A DNA stretch of 64,000 bases from Bradyrhizobium diversitatis (GTDB taxonomy: Bacteria; Pseudomonadota; Alphaproteobacteria; Rhizobiales; Xanthobacteraceae). Below are positions 18,282-28,020 of this stretch, in pieces. Position 1 is the first letter of the stretch. Each line of letters starts with the position of its first letter. The notes below the pieces were generated by a model. That model did no database searches. It was not told where the DNA came from and was given only the letters and a program-made list of their open reading frames with translations. Made by a program: the position numbers and the translations under genes. The stretch lies in contig NZ_JACEGD010000004.1 in the NCBI RefSeq assembly GCF_016031635.1, positions 124,001 through 188,000 of the forward strand, in the 5' to 3' direction.

Positions 18282-18917
18282 TCAGTAGAGCCTCGTACGG
18301 TATCCTTCTTCCATCGTCTTCTCGGCCTCTTCGACTGCGATGGTCGCAGTCTGCTCGGCGATGATCCGGCCGAGCGTCGGGAAACTGTTGCGCTCGACCT
18401 GAGCAGCCGGATTCCAGAGCTTCGAGCGCATCAGCGCCTTGCCGCAGTGGAAATAGGTCTCCTCGACGTGGATCTTGAGTCCGATGATCGGGACGACGTT
18501 CTGCACCGCGAGCGGCGTCAGCAGCTCGGCGTCCTGCGAGATCTCGGCGCGGCCGTTGACGCGCAGGGTCTCGTTGATTCCGGGCACCAGGAAGATCAAG
18601 CCGATGCCGGGCGAAGCGATGATGTTGCCAAAGGTGTCGACGCGGTTGTTGCCGCGCCGATCGGGGATCAACAGCGTCTTGTCGTCGAGCACGGCGACGA
18701 AGCCCGGCGCGTCGCCGCGCGGGCTTGCATCGGCATGGCCGTTGCCGTCGCTGGTGGCGAGGACGAGGAACGGGGAGAGCGCGATGAAGTCGCGGCAGAA
18801 CTGGTCGAGATGGTTGAGAACCTTCTTTTCGGCAAGCGGGCTGAGCTGCCCGAAATGCGCACGGAGATCCTGTTGCGTCTTGACCGGCGGCTTGCCGCCT
18901 GCACCCTGGCTGTCCAT
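18282..18917 (-). CDS. PPOX-type flavoprotein (pyridoxamine 5'-phosphate oxidase family)
   Basis: A 211-residue split-barrel FMN protein of the pyridoxamine-phosphate-oxidase-like superfamily, closest in wording to the MSMEG_1061-type subgroup. FLVLATSDGNGHADASPRGD is the first FMN-contacting hairpin, LLIPDRRGNNRVDTFGNI the second, and LRVNGRAEI closes the barrel. Residues after 150 (HCGKALMRSKLW) are also typical of that subgroup. Such proteins bind FMN, F420 or heme, and the true reaction is rarely known. It lies 40 bases downstream of the peptidase gene on the same strand and could be the tail of the importer operon. Confidence 0.82.
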   Translation of the reverse strand: MDSQGAGGKPPVKTQQDLRAHFGQLSPLAEKKVLNHLDQFCRDFIALSPFLVLATSDGNGHADASPRGDAPGFVAVLDDKTLLIPDRRGNNRVDTFGNIIASPGIGLIFLVPGINETLRVNGRAEISQDAELLTPLAVQNVVPIIGLKIHVEETYFHCGKALMRSKLWNPAAQVERNSFPTLGRIIAEQTATIAVEEAEKTMEEGYRTRLY

Positions 18918-18957
18918 TCGCGAACCTCCCTTTTTGCGGTGAGTTTCCTTCTCGCGG

Positions 18958-20253
18958 CTAGTTGGCCTCGATGCCGCACCAGCTCGCGGTGAACAGCGCG
19001 AGCGCCTTGGTGACCCGCTTCACCGAGGCAAGGTCAACGCGCTCGTTGAAGCCGTGGGCACCTTCCATCGTGGCACCGAAGCAGAAGGCGGGCACGCCGA
19101 AGTCGAGACCATAGAAGCGCGCATCGGTCAGCGCGGTAGACGAGAAGCTGGTCAGCTTGCGGCCGAACACATGCTCGTAGACCGGAGCCAGAACCGCTTC
19201 ACTTTCCTGAATCTCGGTCGCCTCATAGCCCGGCGACAGGAAGCCGGACCAGACGATCTCCGGCGGATTGTTGGCGAGGAACGGATGCGAGCGCGCCGCC
19301 TTGGCGACGAAATCCACGATCTCGGCCTGGGCATCGGCGATCTTCCAGCCGGGCAGCACACCGATGCGGCAATCGACATCGCACCAGGCGGGCACGCTGG
19401 AGGCCCAGTCACCGCCCTTGATGATTCCAGGATTGAAGTTGAGCGGATGCTCGACCGATTTGAACGAGGGGTGCGTCTTGGCGCGCTCGTTCCATTCGGC
19501 TTCGAGACCTTCGAGCTTCTGAATCAGGTGGATTGCAGCCTTGATCGCATTCGAGCCGGTTCCGGCGCGCGCGACGTGAACCGGAATCCCGCGCACCTTG
19601 AGGCGGAACCAGATCACGCCGACCTGGGCACGCATCAACTTCTCGTCGGTCGGCTCGGGCAGGATGCAGGCATCGGCACGATAGCCGCGCTGAAGTGTGG
19701 AGAGCGCGCCGAGACCGGTGCTCTCCTCCTCGATCACCGATTGCAGGTGGATGCGGCCCTTGGGCCTGTAGCCCGCGGCCTTGATCGCATCGAGCGCGTA
19801 GAGCGCCGAGATGGTACCGGACTTCATGTCGCCGGCGCCGCGACCATAGAGCCAGCCGTTCTCGACCACTGGCTGAAACGGCGGCCGCTCCCACATGTCG
19901 AGCGGGCCTGCCGGCACGACGTCGCAATGACCCTGGAGGATCAGCGAGCGGCCCTCTTCCTTCGCCGGACGGTAGGTGCCGACGACGGAGCGGGCGCGCG
20001 AGAAATCGGTCTCGACCGGACCATAGCCCGGCAGGGTCTTGAGATCGTCCTGGTTGATGACCCAGTCATCGACCTCGTAGCCGCGATCGCGCAACAGCTT
20101 TGCGAACATGTCCTGACAGGGCGCCTCCGCCGCGCGCGTGCTCGGGATCGCCGTGAACGCGATCGTGGTGTCGATCTGCTTGTCGAAGGCGGCATCCACA
20201 GCGGCCTCGATGCGCTCGCGCGCGCCGGCTGGAAGGGGAAGGTTGTCGGTCAT
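18958..20253 (-). CDS. M20-family metallopeptidase/deacylase (ArgE/DapE-like)
   Basis: A 431-residue M20 dinuclear zinc hydrolase. Motifs in order: LQGHCDVVPAG (first metal His and the following Asp), GRGAGDMKSG (bridging Asp), and EEESTGLGAL (catalytic Glu pair). The later HVARAGTG region precedes the dimerisation lid and a C-terminal metal His (GAHGFNER). The family removes acyl or aminoacyl groups from small amides such as acetylornithine, succinyl-diaminopimelate or N-acyl amino acids. Its ATG overlaps the stop of the ABC ATPase gene, so it probably processes whatever the importer brings in. The real substrate is unknown. Confidence 0.88.
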   Translation of the reverse strand: MTDNLPLPAGARERIEAAVDAAFDKQIDTTIAFTAIPSTRAAEAPCQDMFAKLLRDRGYEVDDWVINQDDLKTLPGYGPVETDFSRARSVVGTYRPAKEEGRSLILQGHCDVVPAGPLDMWERPPFQPVVENGWLYGRGAGDMKSGTISALYALDAIKAAGYRPKGRIHLQSVIEEESTGLGALSTLQRGYRADACILPEPTDEKLMRAQVGVIWFRLKVRGIPVHVARAGTGSNAIKAAIHLIQKLEGLEAEWNERAKTHPSFKSVEHPLNFNPGIIKGGDWASSVPAWCDVDCRIGVLPGWKIADAQAEIVDFVAKAARSHPFLANNPPEIVWSGFLSPGYEATEIQESEAVLAPVYEHVFGRKLTSFSSTALTDARFYGLDFGVPAFCFGATMEGAHGFNERVDLASVKRVTKALALFTASWCGIEAN

Positions 20254-21938
20254 GAACTCATCCTTGCTGTCGGTAGTGCGCCGGTCACGCTGGCAAAGCC
20301 CGGCTGGTCGAAGAAATCGCGGCCCGGGATCGCATCGAGCAGATCGCGCGTGTAGGCGGCTTGAGGGGCCGTGAAAACGTCCGCGGTCGCGCCTTCCTCC
20401 ACGATGCGCCCCTTCTGGAGCACGATGACGCGGTCGGCGATCTCGGCGGCGATCCGCAGGTCGTGGGTGATGAAGATCATGGCGAGCTTCATCTCCTGAC
20501 GGAGTTCGGCAAGCAGCGCCAGCACCTGAGCCTGGACGGAAACGTCGAGCGCCGACACGGCTTCGTCGGCGATCAGCACGCGCGGCTTGAGTGCCAGTGC
20601 GCGCGCAATACAGATGCGCTGGCGCTGGCCGCCGGAGAATTCGTGGGGGTAACGATCGGCGGCGACGGCATTGAGACCAACTCGCACCAGCAGCTTCCTC
20701 GCCAGCTCCATCGCTTCCGTGCGCGACGTGCCAAAGGCCATTGGTCCGCGCGCAATGGCATCGCCGACCTTCTGGCGCGGATCGAGGCTCGCAAACGGAT
20801 CCTGGAACACGATCTGGAGCTGTTTTCGCGCCTGGCGGAGCGCCTCGCCGCGGAGCCGGCGGAGATCCTGGCCGTTGAAGCGGATGGCACCGCCATCCGG
20901 CTCGGTCAGACGCATGATCATGCGCCCGAGCGTCGACTTGCCGGACCCGGATTCGCCGACGACGGCGAGCGTCTCGCCCTCATGCAGCGTCAGCGAGATG
21001 CCGTCGGCCGCGACGACCTCGCGCGGCGGCTGCAACAGGCCGCGCTTGACCCGGAATGTCTTCTCAAGACCGATGACTTCGAGCAGCGGTGTAGGATGGA
21101 CCGCGGTGCGGCGGATCTCATCGAGCCGCGCCTTCGGCACCGCATCGATCAACTCGCGGGTGTACTCCGCCTTAGGATTGCGCAGGACCTCCTCGACCGT
21201 CCCCTGCTCCACCACCTTGCCGTGACGAAGCACCACGACGCGGTCGGCGACATCGGCAACGACGCCAAAATCATGGGTGATCAACAGCACGCCCATGCCG
21301 CGGTCGCGTCGGAGATCGTCGATCAGGCGCAGGATCTGACGTTGGGTGGTGACGTCGAGCGCTGTGGTCGGCTCGTCAGCGATCAGGAGCGCCGGGCGAT
21401 TGGCCATCGCCATCGCGATCATGACGCGCTGGCGCTGGCCGCCGGACAGCTCGAACGGATAGCTCTTCTCAAGCAGCTTTGGATTTGGCAGGCCGACCTG
21501 CGTCAGGAGCTGCTGCACGCGTTCGTGCACCTCAATTGCCGACGGCATCGGCTTCTGATGGGTGAGGATCATCTCCTCGATCTGCCTGCCGACCCGCTTG
21601 AGCGGGTTCAGCGAGGACAACGGCTCCTGAAAGATCATCGCGGCTTCGCCGCCGCGCAGGCGGCGCAGCGCCTGCCGGTCGAGCTTTGCCGGATTTTGCC
21701 CCGCGACAGTCACGGCGCCCGCGGCAATATTGACGCTCTTCGGCAGCAGCGACAGCACCGCATGGGCGATCATCGACTTGCCCGAGCCGGACTCGCCGAC
21801 GAGGCAGACGACTTCGTTGGGCTTGACCTCGAAGGAGACGTTCTCGACCGCGAACGGGCGATCGCCCCCTTCGGGCAGCGCGATCGAGAGCCCCTCGACC
21901 GACAGAACGGGTGCCTTGGCTTGCACGGTATCGCTCAT
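20250..21938 (-). CDS. Fused double-ATPase subunit of a dipeptide/oligopeptide-type ABC importer
   Basis: A 562-residue protein joining the equivalents of DppD and DppF. The first ATPase has Walker [10 protein letters not shown], the LSGGQRQRV signature and Walker [13 protein letters not shown]. The second repeats these as [20 protein letters not shown] and [12 protein letters not shown]. After each nucleotide domain comes the oppD/F-type C-terminal extension. The frame is open about 315 bases upstream, but this ATG overlaps the stop of the permease gene (ATGA) and gives a normal N-terminus. It powers the two permeases encoded upstream. Confidence 0.9.
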   Translation of the reverse strand: MSDTVQAKAPVLSVEGLSIALPEGGDRPFAVENVSFEVKPNEVVCLVGESGSGKSMIAHAVLSLLPKSVNIAAGAVTVAGQNPAKLDRQALRRLRGGEAAMIFQEPLSSLNPLKRVGRQIEEMILTHQKPMPSAIEVHERVQQLLTQVGLPNPKLLEKSYPFELSGGQRQRVMIAMAMANRPALLIADEPTTALDVTTQRQILRLIDDLRRDRGMGVLLITHDFGVVADVADRVVVLRHGKVVEQGTVEEVLRNPKAEYTRELIDAVPKARLDEIRRTAVHPTPLLEVIGLEKTFRVKRGLLQPPREVVAADGISLTLHEGETLAVVGESGSGKSTLGRMIMRLTEPDGGAIRFNGQDLRRLRGEALRQARKQLQIVFQDPFASLDPRQKVGDAIARGPMAFGTSRTEAMELARKLLVRVGLNAVAADRYPHEFSGGQRQRICIARALALKPRVLIADEAVSALDVSVQAQVLALLAELRQEMKLAMIFITHDLRIAAEIADRVIVLQKGRIVEEGATADVFTAPQAAYTRDLLDAIPGRDFFDQPGFASVTGALPTARMSS

Positions 21939-22771
21939 GACCGGCGCCTCGACACACGCGGATTGAGGACGTCTGACAGCCCCTCGCCGAACAGATTGAT
22001 CGCGAGCACGGTGATGAGGATCGCGAGACCCGGGAACACGCTCATCCACCAGGCATTGCGGATCACGGTGCGGCCGGCGCCGATCATGAAACCCCAGGAC
22101 ATCAGATTGGGATCGCCGAGGCCCATGAAGGACAGCGCGCTCTCGAGCAGGATCGCGGTCGCGACGGTCAGCGAGGTCACGACCAGGATCGGCGAGATCG
22201 CGTTGGGCAGGATGTGGCCGAGCACGATCCGCAAGGTGCCCTCGCCCTGGCACAGCGCGGCTTCGACGAACTCCCGGTTGCGCAGGCGCAGGAACTCGGC
22301 GCGGGTGAGCCGCGCCAGCGGCGGCCAGCTCACCGCGCCGATGGTCAGGATGATCGTGAGCAGCGACGGGTTGAAGGTCGCAACCAGCAGGATCGCGAGC
22401 ACGAAGGCCGGGATGGTCTGGAACAGCTCCGTCATCCGCATCAGCACGAGATCGACCTTGCCGCCGAAATAGCCTGATATCGCGCCGATCGTGACGCCGA
22501 TCACCATCGCCGCCATGGCCGAGGCGATGCCGATGACGAGCGAGACGCGGGCACCATAGGCAACGCCGGCCGCAACGTCGCGGCCGAGCGTGTCGCCGCC
22601 GAGCAGCAGGCCGTCCTCGCCGGGCGGCGTGAACGGCGCGCTGACCATTTCCCAGGGCGAGACCGGAAAGACGATGGGCGCGATGAGCGCGATGACGACC
22701 ACGACGAGCAGCACGACGAGTCCGACCATCCCTGAGGGATGACGCAGGAAGGCGCGGGTCGCATCCATCAC
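21935..22771 (-). CDS. Dipeptide-type ABC transporter permease (DppC-like)
   Basis: A 278-residue inner-membrane permease with about six transmembrane segments. The N-terminal helix (MVGLVVLLVVVVIALIAP) is typical of DppC/OppC, and the EAA loop EFLRLRNREFVEAALCQGEG contacts the ATPase. GDTLGRDVAAGVAYGARVSL near residue 58 is a strong DppC signature. The start is GTG or the ATG one codon later; either overlaps the stop of the preceding permease gene. It forms a heterodimeric channel with the DppB-like subunit. Confidence 0.9.
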   Translation of the reverse strand: MMDATRAFLRHPSGMVGLVVLLVVVVIALIAPIVFPVSPWEMVSAPFTPPGEDGLLLGGDTLGRDVAAGVAYGARVSLVIGIASAMAAMVIGVTIGAISGYFGGKVDLVLMRMTELFQTIPAFVLAILLVATFNPSLLTIILTIGAVSWPPLARLTRAEFLRLRNREFVEAALCQGEGTLRIVLGHILPNAISPILVVTSLTVATAILLESALSFMGLGDPNLMSWGFMIGAGRTVIRNAWWMSVFPGLAILITVLAINLFGEGLSDVLNPRVSRRRS

Positions 22772-23769
22772 GCCGCTCCCGTCGTCATGCGGGGATCGAT
22801 CAGCCTGTAGATCAGATCGGTCAGCAGATTGAGCACGATGACCACGATCGACAGGATGAGAAAGATGCCGAGCAGCACGGGATAATCACGCTGGAGCAGC
22901 GCATCGAAGGTCAGCCGGCCGAGGCCCGGCCAGGCGAACACCGTCTCGATGACCACGGCGCCGCCGACCAGCGCGCCGGCCTGCATGCCGGCCACGGTGA
23001 CGACGGGCACCAGCGCGTTGCGCAGCATGTGGCCGACCACGATGCTCGGACCCGACAGGCCCTTGGCGCGCGCGGTCTTGATGAAGTCCTGCTGCGCGAC
23101 CTCGATGATCGAGGACCGCATCAGCCGGGCATAGATCGCGAGATAGATCGCCGCCAGCGAGGTCACCGGCATGATCATGTGCTTGGCGATGTCGAGCGCA
23201 TGCTCCAGCGGCGCGAGCTTGACGTTGATGGTCTCGTAACCGAACGGCGGTAGCCAGCCGAGTGTCACGGAGAAGACCAGCACCAGCATCAGCCCCAGCC
23301 AGAACACCGGCGTCGCATAAAGCACCAGCGACAGCACCGTGAAGACCGTATCGAGCACGCTGCCCGCCGCCAGCCCAGCGAGCGCGCCGAGGGTCGTGCC
23401 GATCAGCAGCGCGAGGCAGAAGGCCGTCACCGTCAACAGCAGCGTCGCCGGCAGCCGTTCCAGGATGAGATCGACCACCGGGCGGCGCTGGCGGTAGGAA
23501 TAGCCGAGGTCGAGCCTGACGACGCGGCCGAGATAGCTTGCGAGCTGCACGGCGTAGGGCTTGTCGAGCCCATATTCCCTGCGCAGATCTTCCAGCAGCT
23601 TCGGATCGGACGCGCCGGATTGGCCGGCCATGACCTGGGCGGGATCGCCAGGGGCGGCCTGCACCAGCACGAAGTTGAAAGTGGCGATGACGAGGATGAC
23701 GGCGACGAGCTGGGCAATCCGGCTCAGTGCCATCAGCCCGATCGTCGCCGCGCTGCCGAGACGGATCAC
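22768..23769 (-). CDS. Dipeptide-type ABC transporter permease (DppB-like)
   Basis: A 333-residue permease with N-terminal helix (IAQLVAVILVIATFNFVL), the periplasmic PGDPAQVMAGQ segment that marks DppB/OppB/GsiC proteins, and the cytoplasmic loop SSIIEVAQQDFIKTARAKGL that docks the ATPase. About six helices are predicted by eye. The GTG start overlaps the binding-protein stop in GTGA; an in-frame ATG 12 codons downstream is an alternative. It is translationally linked to the genes on both sides, so binding protein, two permeases, ATPase and peptidase form one operon. Confidence 0.9.
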   Translation of the reverse strand: MIRLGSAATIGLMALSRIAQLVAVILVIATFNFVLVQAAPGDPAQVMAGQSGASDPKLLEDLRREYGLDKPYAVQLASYLGRVVRLDLGYSYRQRRPVVDLILERLPATLLLTVTAFCLALLIGTTLGALAGLAAGSVLDTVFTVLSLVLYATPVFWLGLMLVLVFSVTLGWLPPFGYETINVKLAPLEHALDIAKHMIMPVTSLAAIYLAIYARLMRSSIIEVAQQDFIKTARAKGLSGPSIVVGHMLRNALVPVVTVAGMQAGALVGGAVVIETVFAWPGLGRLTFDALLQRDYPVLLGIFLILSIVVIVLNLLTDLIYRLIDPRMTTGAA

Positions 23770-25343
23770 GATTTGTAGACCGACCCGAAGGTTTCGTGCG
23801 AGCCGATGCCGGTCGACACGATGTTCTTGAACGCCTTGTCGTAGATGATGGGGTATTCGAGCTCCAGCGTCCAGGCGACCGGCACGTCCTCGACCAGGAT
23901 CTGCTGCACCTTGGAATAAAGCTCCAGTCGCTTTGCCTCGTCGAGCGTGACGGCGGCCTCGTCGAACAGCCTGTCGACCTCAGGGTTGGAATAGCCTTCG
24001 GTGTTCGAGAACAGGATGCCTTTCTTGATGTTCGACGACACGTAAGTGCGGGAGACGCCGAGCGCGGGATCGCCGAGCTGGTAGAGCAGGTTCTGGGTCA
24101 TCTCATAGTCCCAGTTGCCGACCTTCTCGGCCCAGCCGGCCATGTCGGTGCCGACGAGGACGAGATCGATGCCGACGCGGGCAAAGCTCTGGCGGAAGAA
24201 CTCGCCGGCGCGCTGATAGGATTCGCCGTAAGGCGGCACGATGTATTTGATCTCTGCGCGCTTGCCGTTGGCGTCGGGCTTCAGCCCCATCTCGTCAAGC
24301 AGCGCCTTGGCCTTGTCGATCGAATAGTCGTAGCGCTTGACCTTGCCGTCGTAGAATTTCGTCTTGGACGAGATCGGGCCGGTCGCGACCTTGGCGCTGC
24401 CGAAATAGACCCGCTTGGCGAGCGCATCGCGGTCGATCAGATGCATCACCGCCTGCCGGAAGCGCTTGTCGTTCATCGGCGCGATGCGGTTGTTCATCTC
24501 GAGCCACTGGTGCGGCGCGAAATACTCATAGCCCTTGGTGGTGACTTCGAGGTTCTTCTGCGCCTTGAAGCGCTGCACGTCGAAGAACTCGACGTCGGTC
24601 CATTGCGCGAGTTGCACCGTGCCGTTCTCCAGCGCCAGCGCGCGCGATGCCGAATCCGGGATGATGCGGTAGATGATCTCATCCAGGTACGGCTGGTCCT
24701 TCAGATAGTATCCGTCATGGCGCACCAGATGGACATGCGAGCCGCGCACCCATTCCTTCAGCTTGAATGGGCCGGTGCCGATCGCCTTGTCGTTCAGCGG
24801 GTTCTTGCGGTAGTCGGTGCCTTCATAGATGTGCTTTGGCACGATCGGTGCCGAAGTGCAGTCAAAACAGCCGAGGAACGGCGCAAAGGGCTGCTTCAGC
24901 TTGAACACGACGGTGAGCGGATCGGGCGCCTCGGCCGAAGCGACGCGCGCAAAATTCTGCCGCGCGCGCGGATGCGTCTCGGTCAACACCTTCATGCAGC
25001 TGAACACGACGTCCTCGGACGTCATCGGCTTGCCGTCGTGGAAGGTGATGTTGGGAAACAGCTTGAACGTATAGGTCAGCCCGTCCGGCGAAATCTCCCA
25101 GGACTGCGCCATCCCCGGCATCGGCTTGAGGTCAGCGCCATATTTGAGAAGGCTCTCGTAGATCTTGCCGCCGAGCGTCAGCGTCGGCTGCTGCTGGTTG
25201 AAGGCGGTGACCAGCAGCGGCGGCTCGGGCTGGATGATGGTGTTGAGCGTTCCACCGCGGGTCTGGCCGACCGCGCGCGTGATGCTGAAGGGAATAGCGG
25301 CGCCGGCGGCCAGCATGGCCTGGGTGAATTCGCGTCTGTTCAT
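23766..25343 (-). CDS. Periplasmic solute-binding protein of the peptide-type ABC importer (SBP family 5)
   Basis: A 525-residue family-5 solute-binding protein. The export signal MNRREFTQAMLAAGAAIPF contains an RR pair and may be a Tat signal, with cleavage near VGQTRGG. The mature part has the family's GGTLNTIIQPEPPLL start, WEISPDGLTYTFKLF (the SBP_bac_5 signature), FHDGKPMTSEDVVFS and RFRQAVMHLIDRDA. Length is typical. A GGAGAG ribosome site lies before this ATG. The frame stays open 381 bases upstream but without signal-peptide character. First gene of the importer operon. Ligand could be a peptide or another amide-linked solute. Confidence 0.9.
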   Translation of the reverse strand: MNRREFTQAMLAAGAAIPFSITRAVGQTRGGTLNTIIQPEPPLLVTAFNQQQPTLTLGGKIYESLLKYGADLKPMPGMAQSWEISPDGLTYTFKLFPNITFHDGKPMTSEDVVFSCMKVLTETHPRARQNFARVASAEAPDPLTVVFKLKQPFAPFLGCFDCTSAPIVPKHIYEGTDYRKNPLNDKAIGTGPFKLKEWVRGSHVHLVRHDGYYLKDQPYLDEIIYRIIPDSASRALALENGTVQLAQWTDVEFFDVQRFKAQKNLEVTTKGYEYFAPHQWLEMNNRIAPMNDKRFRQAVMHLIDRDALAKRVYFGSAKVATGPISSKTKFYDGKVKRYDYSIDKAKALLDEMGLKPDANGKRAEIKYIVPPYGESYQRAGEFFRQSFARVGIDLVLVGTDMAGWAEKVGNWDYEMTQNLLYQLGDPALGVSRTYVSSNIKKGILFSNTEGYSNPEVDRLFDEAAVTLDEAKRLELYSKVQQILVEDVPVAWTLELEYPIIYDKAFKNIVSTGIGSHETFGSVYKS

Positions 25344-25555
25344 CGAGCTCTCCGTGTCCGCATATCGGCGTGAGAAGGACTTTGCCAGACGCCGTATTCG
25401 GGTTCGACGAACATGGCCGGCGCGAGCATTGTTGCCAAACGCCCTGTCCCGCGCTACCTGACCGGGGACAAGAACCATCGCGATCGGGCCATATCTGGCC
25501 CGGAAGATGCATAAGAGCCTTGCAGAAAAGGACTTGGATCGGGAGTTCACGACAC

Positions 25556-26416
25556 GTGAAAGTCGTAACGCGGCGAGATGTGACCAGCGAATTGCGCATT
25601 TGCAGCAAACAGGAGGGCCCCGCAGCGGCCGCCAACTATGCGGGACAACTTCAGACGATCGCGCGGCCAGTCGCCGCGATGACCGCAACTTATCCGAACG
25701 AGAGCACCAGCACGCGGCACGCACATCGGCGCGACCAGTTCATCCTGCAGATCACCGGCGTCACGGCGATGATGACCGAGCGCGGTCATTTCGTGGTTCC
25801 ACCCGGGCATGGTTTATGGATTCCGGCTGGCGTTGTACATCAGTCGCGCGCCTGGGGTGAAGTCGAGGCCCAGACGATCTATGTCACGCCTGATCGCCGG
25901 CGAGAAACGTCGGAGACGTGCCGCCTGATTCGTGCATCCTCGCTCGTCGAAGCCCTGATGGACGAGGCGGTGCGGATGCCGCAGACCTACGACCAGGACG
26001 GACGCGACGGCAAGCTTCTCGAACTCCTGCTCGCCGAGATCTTACACATGCCGGAGGTGACGCTTCACGTGCAGGTGCCACCGGACCCCCGCCTTGCGGC
26101 GATCTGCAAGGCAGTGCTTGGCGACCCCTCCTCGGACCTCACGCTCGACGACTGGGCAGACAAATGCAGCCTCAGCCGGCGAACGCTGACGAGGCTGTTC
26201 CGCCGCGAGACCGGTCAGAGCTTTTCAGTGTGGCGACAACGCGTGCGGCTGTTGGAAGCTTTGGCACGCCTGGGCGCAGGCGAACCCGTCACATGCGTAG
26301 CGCTGGACGTGGGCTATGATAGCCCGAGCGCATTCGCCGCCATGTTCAAGCGCGAGCTTGGCGCTGCACCGCGGCATTATCTTCGTTGGACAGATCAAAA
26401 AGTCGTGCTGCGCTAG
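25556..26416 (+). CDS. AraC-family regulator with N-terminal cupin
   Basis: About 286 residues. The N-terminal half is a cupin sensor (RHAHRRDQFILQITG, VVPPGHGLWIPAGVVHQS) and the C-terminal half an AraC DNA-binding domain with two helix-turn-helices (LTLDDWADKCSLSRRTLTRL; PVTCVALDVGYDSPSAFAAM). It is divergent from the ABC importer operon, so control of that operon is the likely role. The start is uncertain. The GTG used here keeps the IARPVAAMTATYP strand that aligns with related cupins, whereas the first ATG (25679) would cut it, and the frame stays open further upstream. Confidence 0.82.
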   Translation: MKVVTRRDVTSELRICSKQEGPAAAANYAGQLQTIARPVAAMTATYPNESTSTRHAHRRDQFILQITGVTAMMTERGHFVVPPGHGLWIPAGVVHQSRAWGEVEAQTIYVTPDRRRETSETCRLIRASSLVEALMDEAVRMPQTYDQDGRDGKLLELLLAEILHMPEVTLHVQVPPDPRLAAICKAVLGDPSSDLTLDDWADKCSLSRRTLTRLFRRETGQSFSVWRQRVRLLEALARLGAGEPVTCVALDVGYDSPSAFAAMFKRELGAAPRHYLRWTDQKVVLR

Positions 26417-26708
26417 TCGCTAGCGACGACGCCGGTTCGTCGAGATGAAAGCCACGCTGAGACAGCCATCTTGTAGTATAGGTGGTCGCGCCAGCCCGTT
26501 CGTTGATGCGAAGCAAGTGCCTTTCAATGTCGATACGATGCGACACGCGCGTAGCTCGAGTACATGACCGGCGTAGCGCGCTACAGTGAAGAATAGTGCC
26601 ACCGCGGAACTCGGCACGGCAATCACGCACGCATCGAAAGAACAGATGGCACCTGACGCCCCGGAGACCGCAGTCACACAGACCATCTTGCAGCAGAACC
26701 ATGATGTG
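26417..26708. other. Intergenic stretch without recognisable gene
   Basis: This region separates the AraC gene from the 3' end of tonB. Open frames exist on both strands but none has a family motif, ribosome site or sensible composition. I see no terminator hairpin with a T run. Confidence 0.5.
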
Positions 26709-27527
26709 TCATCGCGTGCTGAAGCGTACAGGCGCCGTGATGGATCGCCTGGCGCCTGCCGGGGGTGCTGGTACCGGCGAGGCACGGTGTACCAGCGCGA
26801 TCACCTCTCGGTCGAGTTCAGCTGAGCCTGCCGAACGGGCGAGGCTTGCGGAGAGCACATTCCCTCTCTCATCAATGGAGAAGCGCACATAGGCAACGCC
26901 GCCCTCGCCCCTCGACTGGGCACCTGACGGATAGCGCTTGTGCCGTTCCAGATGTCCCATCAGGAGCGATTGCCAGCTGGCAGGTGACAGCGAGGAGGCC
27001 CCAGACGCCGTCTGCGCGGCGGCGGTGCGGCTCGATTGTTGGGCTTGTGCCTGGGCGCGGATCGCGGCTTGGGCTTCCGTTGCGGCGTGCTTCTTGCGCG
27101 GTTTTGGCTTCTGCGTTGGCTTTTCCATTTTGGGTGCAGCCGCTGGTAGCGAAACCTCGACCTTCTCCAGGTGTGGCGGTTTCTCCCTGACCACCTGCTC
27201 GACAGGCTCGGGTTCGACCGTCGGTTCGGGCGGCGGGTCCTTGGGCGCCTCCTCCTGCTTCTGCTCGAGCTGGGCGACGTTTTCCTCGACGGATCTCAAC
27301 GCCGGCGTGAGCTCGTTCATTTCCGTCATCGCCGCCTGCGGCACCTCGGCCAATTCGATCATGACGGCGGTAGGCGGTGCGTCGGCCGCGGCAACCACGA
27401 GGTCGGATCGCAGCAGCCAGGCTGCGATCCCCGCATGGAACGCAACCGTGAAGACCGCCCCGGCGGCCCAGAGCGCCGCCTCCGCAAGCCTGACCTCGCG
27501 CGTGACGAATCCGCCGGAACGATTCAC
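26709..27527 (-). CDS. tonB: TonB energy-transducing protein
   Basis: A 272-residue TonB-family protein: N-terminal membrane anchor (about 17-38), an acidic then Pro/Glu/Lys-rich periplasm-spanning segment (DPPPEPTVEPEPVEQV, PTQKPKPRKKH), and a C-terminal TonB domain from about 185 with HLERHKRYPSGAQSRGEGG and the closing ITAPVRF. It couples the inner-membrane proton motive force through ExbB/ExbD to outer-membrane receptors. The GTG start overlaps the exbD stop. Last gene of the heme locus. Confidence 0.92.
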   Translation of the reverse strand: MNRSGGFVTREVRLAEAALWAAGAVFTVAFHAGIAAWLLRSDLVVAAADAPPTAVMIELAEVPQAAMTEMNELTPALRSVEENVAQLEQKQEEAPKDPPPEPTVEPEPVEQVVREKPPHLEKVEVSLPAAAPKMEKPTQKPKPRKKHAATEAQAAIRAQAQAQQSSRTAAAQTASGASSLSPASWQSLLMGHLERHKRYPSGAQSRGEGGVAYVRFSIDERGNVLSASLARSAGSAELDREVIALVHRASPVPAPPAGARRSITAPVRFSTR

Positions 27528-28015
27528 GGTGCACCTGTCGCCGGCGGCGACGTCGGATCTTTTCCGGGAACGCCGGTATCGACCGTCGCCGGTGCGGGTG
27601 CGAGCTCAAGGCCGACCAGCGCGACCTTCAGATAGCCGGCCCCCCGCAGCAAGTTCATCACCTCCATGAGATGCTGGTAGTCGACCGTCCTGTCGGCTCG
27701 CACGAAGATGCGCGTGTCCTTGTTGCCTTGCGTAGCGCCGTCCAGTGCGGCCTGAAGGCTCTCGCGCGCCACCGGGTCGTTGCCGAGAGCGACTGTCAGA
27801 TCTTCCTTCAGGGACAGATAGAGCGGCCTGTCGGGACGGGGTACAGGCTGGGCGGTCGACGCCGGCAAGTCGACATGGATATCCACTGTCGCGAGCGGAG
27901 CCGCCACCATGAAGATGATGAGCAGCACCAGCATCACGTCGATGAACGGCGTGACATTGATGTCGTGGTTCTCTTCGAGTCCGTCATCGACGCGATCGCG
28001 TATTCCACCGGCCAT
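27524..28015 (-). CDS. exbD: Biopolymer transport protein ExbD
   Basis: A 163-residue ExbD with a short cytoplasmic N-terminus, one transmembrane helix carrying the essential acidic residue (Asp26 in VTPFIDVMLVLL), and a periplasmic domain (LYLSLKEDLTVALG, RADRTVDYQHLMEVMNLLR). The frame is open upstream into exbB's antisense space, but this ATG gives the family N-terminus (GLEENHDINVTPF) and leaves a five-base gap to exbB. Forms the proton-driven motor with ExbB for TonB. Confidence 0.92.
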   Translation of the reverse strand: MAGGIRDRVDDGLEENHDINVTPFIDVMLVLLIIFMVAAPLATVDIHVDLPASTAQPVPRPDRPLYLSLKEDLTVALGNDPVARESLQAALDGATQGNKDTRIFVRADRTVDYQHLMEVMNLLRGAGYLKVALVGLELAPAPATVDTGVPGKDPTSPPATGAP

Positions 28016-28020
28016 GACGT

